Shown here in pieces: positions 15,826-18,408 of a stretch of DNA of 18,408 nt; the first letter of the stretch is position 1, and each line of letters begins with the position of its first letter. The DNA lies in the NCBI GenBank assembly GCA_045596925.1, contig JAZODH010000037.1, positions 1 through 18,408 of the forward strand. Direction: 5' to 3'. The notes beneath the pieces were generated by a model. That model saw nothing but the letters and a program-made list of their open reading frames with translations, had not been told where the DNA came from and did not search any database. This DNA is from SIG710 sp045596925. Lineage in GTDB: Bacteria; Bacillota; Clostridia; Oscillospirales; CAG-272. Both the position numbers and the translations under genes were made by a program.

Positions 15826-16296
15826 TTACACTGTGTCTCCCAGCTTTTCTCTCAGCATATCCCGTCCCCGTTTCAGGCGCATCTTTGCACCCGAAAGGGT
15901 AATTCCGAGGATCTTCGCGATCCTCTCTATGGGTATGTCTTCAAGATAGTGTAGGATTATGGGCGTTTTATACTTTTCGGGGAGTTTTTGAATCTCCTCC
16001 ATGACCCCTCTGTCCTCAGGCTCTGCCGAGGCTATCTCGGGAATATCGTCAAAGGAGGTGTAGGAACGTACCTTTTTGCGCCTCAGCTCGTCCCGCGCTT
16101 TGTTTATAAGCACTCGGATAAGCCAAGCTTTTCGGTGTTCCTCCGTTTCAAAGCTTCCTTTATATGAAAAGTATGCAACGAAAGTATCCTGCACCGCGTC
16201 TTCCGCATCGTGGGAGTTGCCGAGATCGGACAGTGCTATACGGTAAAGCATGTCTGCGTATCTGTCGTACGCCGCTTCAAAGTCTGTCGTGTGCAC
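15826..16296 (-). CDS. ECF-type RNA polymerase sigma factor
   Basis: A 156-residue sigma-70 family protein of ECF size with only regions 2 and 4. Region 2 (about 8-75) includes the helix around DMLYRIAL, the DAEDAVQDTFVAYF segment that binds core polymerase, and the AWLIRVLINKARDELRR -10 recognition helix. Region 4 (about 103-153) contains LPEKYKTPIILHYLEDIPIE and the helix-turn-helix IAKILGITLSGAKMRLKRGR that reads the -35. The start is GTG at 16294-16296, with AAAGGA 8 bases upstream. A GTG 33 bases farther up has no ribosome binding site and would fall at the expected transcript start. It is followed by an anti-sigma-like gene and a lipoprotein gene in one operon. A candidate ECF-type promoter just upstream suggests autoregulation. 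Confidence 0.92.
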   Translation of the reverse strand: MHTTDFEAAYDRYADMLYRIALSDLGNSHDAEDAVQDTFVAYFSYKGSFETEEHRKAWLIRVLINKARDELRRKKVRSYTSFDDIPEIASAEPEDRGVMEEIQKLPEKYKTPIILHYLEDIPIERIAKILGITLSGAKMRLKRGRDMLREKLGDTV

Positions 16297-16304
16297 TGCA
16301 ACTT

Positions 16305-16310
16305 TCCTTT
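16305..16310 (-). promoter_or_regulatory. ECF sigma gene ribosome binding site
   Basis: AAAGGA on the - strand, 8 bases before the GTG at 16294-16296. It supports this start over the upstream GTG at 16327-16329, which has no purine-rich site. Confidence 0.7.
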
Positions 16311-16331
16311 CGCTTTCGACCTGCTCCACCT

Positions 16332-16361
16332 ATAATACGCATCAGGTGGTCAAAAGGTCAC
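16332..16361 (-). promoter_or_regulatory. Candidate promoter of the ECF sigma operon
   Basis: On the - strand GTGACC (16361-16356), exactly 16 bases and CGTA (16339-16336) resemble the spaced -35/-10 layout of Bacillus ECF promoters (an AAC/ACC-type -35 with a CGTA -10). TATTAT (16337-16332) overlaps the -10. Transcription would start near 16326, giving a leader of about 30 bases. Confidence 0.5.
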
Positions 16362-16404
16362 AAAAAAATAAATAAAGTTTCAAAAATTTTTTTGAGGTAT
16401 GTTT

Positions 16405-18408
16405 TTACTGCTGATTCGCAAAATCAAATTCAGCCTTTCCGTCACGCAAAACAAGGGTTGCGTCAAAGGGTTTGCCGGTCTTTCTTGACACAAATCCCTG
16501 AATCTTTGAGGTCTTCCCCGTTTCAAGCAGAAGCTTCATATTAGCGACCGATATAGCTCTGTCGCAAATATAGCTCCAAACAGAGAAATTACAGCCCTCT
16601 TTATATCCGGTACAGCCATACGAGCGCTTTCCGCGCTTGACGTCTCTGCCGCACAGCGGGCATTTTCCAACAACGTCTCCAAAGAAGCCCGTGTCCGTAT
16701 CCTGCTCGACGGGTGCCTCGCGTTTTTCAAAATAAACGGAGATCTCCTGTTCCGCAAGCTCCACGCTTTCCCGAACGGTCATATTCCCGCGGAAAACCTT
16801 TTTCAGTGCCTTGCCGATCTCGCTGGTCTTGTACTTGTCCATGCTGATATTCATTCTCTGCAGTGACTCAATGAGGAATTCGCCGCCGGGAAGAATTGTG
16901 TAAACGTCCTTTTTGAGCAGAATATACTCGCTCTTGCGTGCGTTGTCGATGATTCCCGTTCGTGTCGCCTCGGTACCCAGCTCAAGACCCTCGAAGATTG
17001 CGCGGTAGTCCTCGTCGTCCGAACCGTCCTCGTTCGCCTTGGATTTCTCCTCGCGGAAGGGGTTTTTCAGATAGTTGTTCAGCGTTTCGATGGTATAGTG
17101 CTTGGGAGGTGATGTTTCTTTTTCCACAGGCTGAAAATCAATATTTACTGCATCGCCTTTTGCAAGGTTCGGGAGAAGCTTGTCCTTTTGACTGAAATCG
17201 TCGTACTTCGTCCAGCCGGCCTCAAGAATGACCGAGCCTTTGAGTGTAAATGTCTCCAGCGTGTCGGTATCGTTGACCGCAATAGTTATCTCGGTCTTGT
17301 TTGCCGTGCAGTCCTCTGCGCAGAACACCGCAACAAATCGGCGGACAACGGTGGAATAAACGATCTTCTCGTTTTCATTCAGTCGGTTTTTGTCGGGAAT
17401 TTTATAAGTAGGCGTTATAGCGGAGTGGGATTCGATCTTGGAGTCATCAAAGATAGTCTTTTTGTCTTTGAAAACCACGGGATAGCCGATCTTCGACAGG
17501 CTTCCGATAATTTTCTTCATCTTGTCCTTTTCCGCCGTTGCCAGGTATTCGGAGTTGGTACGGGGGTAAGTCAGATAGCCCTCCTCGTAGAGCTTCTGAA
17601 CGATCTCAAGGCTCTGCGCCATTGACATCTTATATTTCTTACCAAGCACGTTCTGGAGCTTGGAGAGTGAATAGAGTTTTCCGGGCGCGATAACTTCCTT
17701 TTTCTTCTTTACCGACGTAACCATCGCGCCTCGACGGTTCAGCTCGGCACAATATTGGTCCGCTTTCGCACGGTCTGCGTGGTCGAATTTTTGCTTTGAG
17801 GTAAGCTCCACCACCTCGCCGCCCGTTTCAGCGCGGCTCTGGACAGCAAAATATTTGCCGGGAACGAAATTTCTGATCTCCATATCCCGGTCGTAGATAG
17901 CTTTGACTATGGGGATTATTACCCGTCCCACGCGCAAAAGAGTTCCGGTGCGCAGAGTGGCGTATCGGGTTAAATTCACGCCATAGAGCCAGTCGATGAA
18001 GGTGCGGGCAAAGCCCTCGTTTGCCAGGTTATCGTATTCCGCGTCCTCTTTCATTTCCGCAAGTGCGTCACGGACGGTCTCGGGGGTCTGATCGGGGAGC
18101 CAAAGGCGCATCACGCGCTTATTTTCGGGCAGGTCACGATCGTCAAAGGCCTTGCGTATGCAAAGGCGCACGATGACCTCGCCCTCTCTGTCCGCGTCTC
18201 CTGCGTTGATTATAGCGTCAACGTCGTCACGGCGGCAAAGGGTGCGGATAGTCTCAAACTGACGCAGAACGCCCTCATCCACCTTTTTGTCGCTTCCCTT
18301 TTTCAGCTCGTAATGAAATTCCTTTGGCATACAGGGGAGATTCTCCATATTCCAGCGGGGATTCTCGCTCGGACTGTAATGCTCGATATCCGCAAGAGAG
18401 AAAAGGTG
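16405..18408 (-). CDS. topB: DNA topoisomerase III (type IA), N-terminus outside the window
   Basis: The last 667 residues are in the window; the reading frame stays open to the edge, beginning with HLFSLADIEHYSPSENPRW. The TOPRIM motif NAGDADREGEVIVRL with its Asp-x-Asp-x-Glu set is near fragment residues 68-82. The active-site tyrosine lies in GYLTYPRTNSEYL (Tyr281 of the fragment). Near the C-terminus is a four-cysteine zinc ribbon (CPLCGR...CTGYKEGC), then a topoisomerase C-terminal repeat (GFVSRKTGKPFDATLVLRDG). The enzyme cuts and passes single strands to relax and unlink DNA. The motif that usually reads GRVQTP is GRVIIP here, so this is a somewhat diverged branch. Some TopB homologues travel on conjugative elements, but no transfer genes are visible. 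The ECF sigma gene starts about 108 bases downstream. Confidence 0.93.
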   Translation of the reverse strand, partial: HLFSLADIEHYSPSENPRWNMENLPCMPKEFHYELKKGSDKKVDEGVLRQFETIRTLCRRDDVDAIINAGDADREGEVIVRLCIRKAFDDRDLPENKRVMRLWLPDQTPETVRDALAEMKEDAEYDNLANEGFARTFIDWLYGVNLTRYATLRTGTLLRVGRVIIPIVKAIYDRDMEIRNFVPGKYFAVQSRAETGGEVVELTSKQKFDHADRAKADQYCAELNRRGAMVTSVKKKKEVIAPGKLYSLSKLQNVLGKKYKMSMAQSLEIVQKLYEEGYLTYPRTNSEYLATAEKDKMKKIIGSLSKIGYPVVFKDKKTIFDDSKIESHSAITPTYKIPDKNRLNENEKIVYSTVVRRFVAVFCAEDCTANKTEITIAVNDTDTLETFTLKGSVILEAGWTKYDDFSQKDKLLPNLAKGDAVNIDFQPVEKETSPPKHYTIETLNNYLKNPFREEKSKANEDGSDDEDYRAIFEGLELGTEATRTGIIDNARKSEYILLKKDVYTILPGGEFLIESLQRMNISMDKYKTSEIGKALKKVFRGNMTVRESVELAEQEISVYFEKREAPVEQDTDTGFFGDVVGKCPLCGRDVKRGKRSYGCTGYKEGCNFSVWSYICDRAISVANMKLLLETGKTSKIQGFVSRKTGKPFDATLVLRDGKAEFDFANQQ

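Noticed and set aside
16297..16329. Upstream GTG start for the ECF sigma gene
   Set aside because: It has no ribosome binding site and falls at the expected transcript start; the GTG at 16296 has AAAGGA 8 bases upstream.
16380..16400. A/T-only inverted repeat after the topoisomerase gene as a terminator
   Set aside because: The stem is only A-T pairs apart from one, too weak to call a terminator; A/T-rich DNA gives such repeats by chance.
1..18408. CRISPR array, insertion sequence, prophage, tRNA or rRNA genes
   Set aside because: No direct repeat-spacer pattern, transposase-like protein, terminal inverted repeats, phage protein or structured RNA gene was seen.

Overview
The window looks like a chromosomal housekeeping region of a member of the Clostridia (Firmicutes/Bacillota), probably a gut-type Oscillospirales-like lineage. 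The reasons are the Firmicutes-like RpoB and RpoC sequences, strong AAGGAGG-type ribosome binding sites, sigma-A-type promoters, a YtvI-like AI-2E family membrane protein, an MBOAT plus DHHW-type acyl-transfer pair and a small ECF sigma/anti-sigma operon. The placement is inferred from family resemblance only. No rRNA, tRNA, CRISPR array, insertion sequence or phage gene was seen.

Layout. (1) 1-1346, + strand: the C-terminal part of a D-galactonate dehydratase-like enolase-superfamily enzyme, then a short-chain dehydrogenase, closed by a strong terminator. Together they look like the end of a sugar-acid catabolic operon. (2) 1355-9123, - strand: rpoB and rpoC as a two-gene unit with its own consensus promoter and its own terminator. 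The usual ribosomal-protein neighbours (rplKAJL upstream, rpsLG downstream) are absent. (3) 8968-9343: a 376-bp AT-rich divergent control region holding the rpoB promoter, a consensus promoter for the next gene and palindromic motifs. (4) 9344-10771, + strand: an AEC-family permease, then rpsT (ribosomal protein S20) with its own promoter and a terminator that works in both directions. (5) 10770-18408: seven genes, all on the - strand. In transcription order they are topoisomerase III (5' end outside the window), an ECF sigma factor, a single-pass membrane anti-sigma-like protein, a lipoprotein, a terminator hairpin, an MBOAT acyltransferase, a DHHW/AlgX-like partner, a second hairpin and a YtvI-like AI-2E protein.

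How the genes may work together. The sigma factor, membrane anti-sigma-like protein and lipoprotein form a compact candidate envelope-sensing operon, with a possible ECF-type autoregulatory promoter just upstream. The MBOAT/DHHW pair is translationally linked, with the second gene's Shine-Dalgarno overlapping the first gene's stop codon, and probably O-acylates a cell-surface polymer. No mobile or defence system is visible.

The most interesting signals are in the RNA polymerase genes. The N-terminal hinge of the RpoC bridge helix, normally near-invariant, is rewritten (both hinge glycines are serine and the histidine is lysine). RpoB carries a tyrosine at the position equivalent to E. coli Ser574, where rifampicin-resistance substitutions are known.
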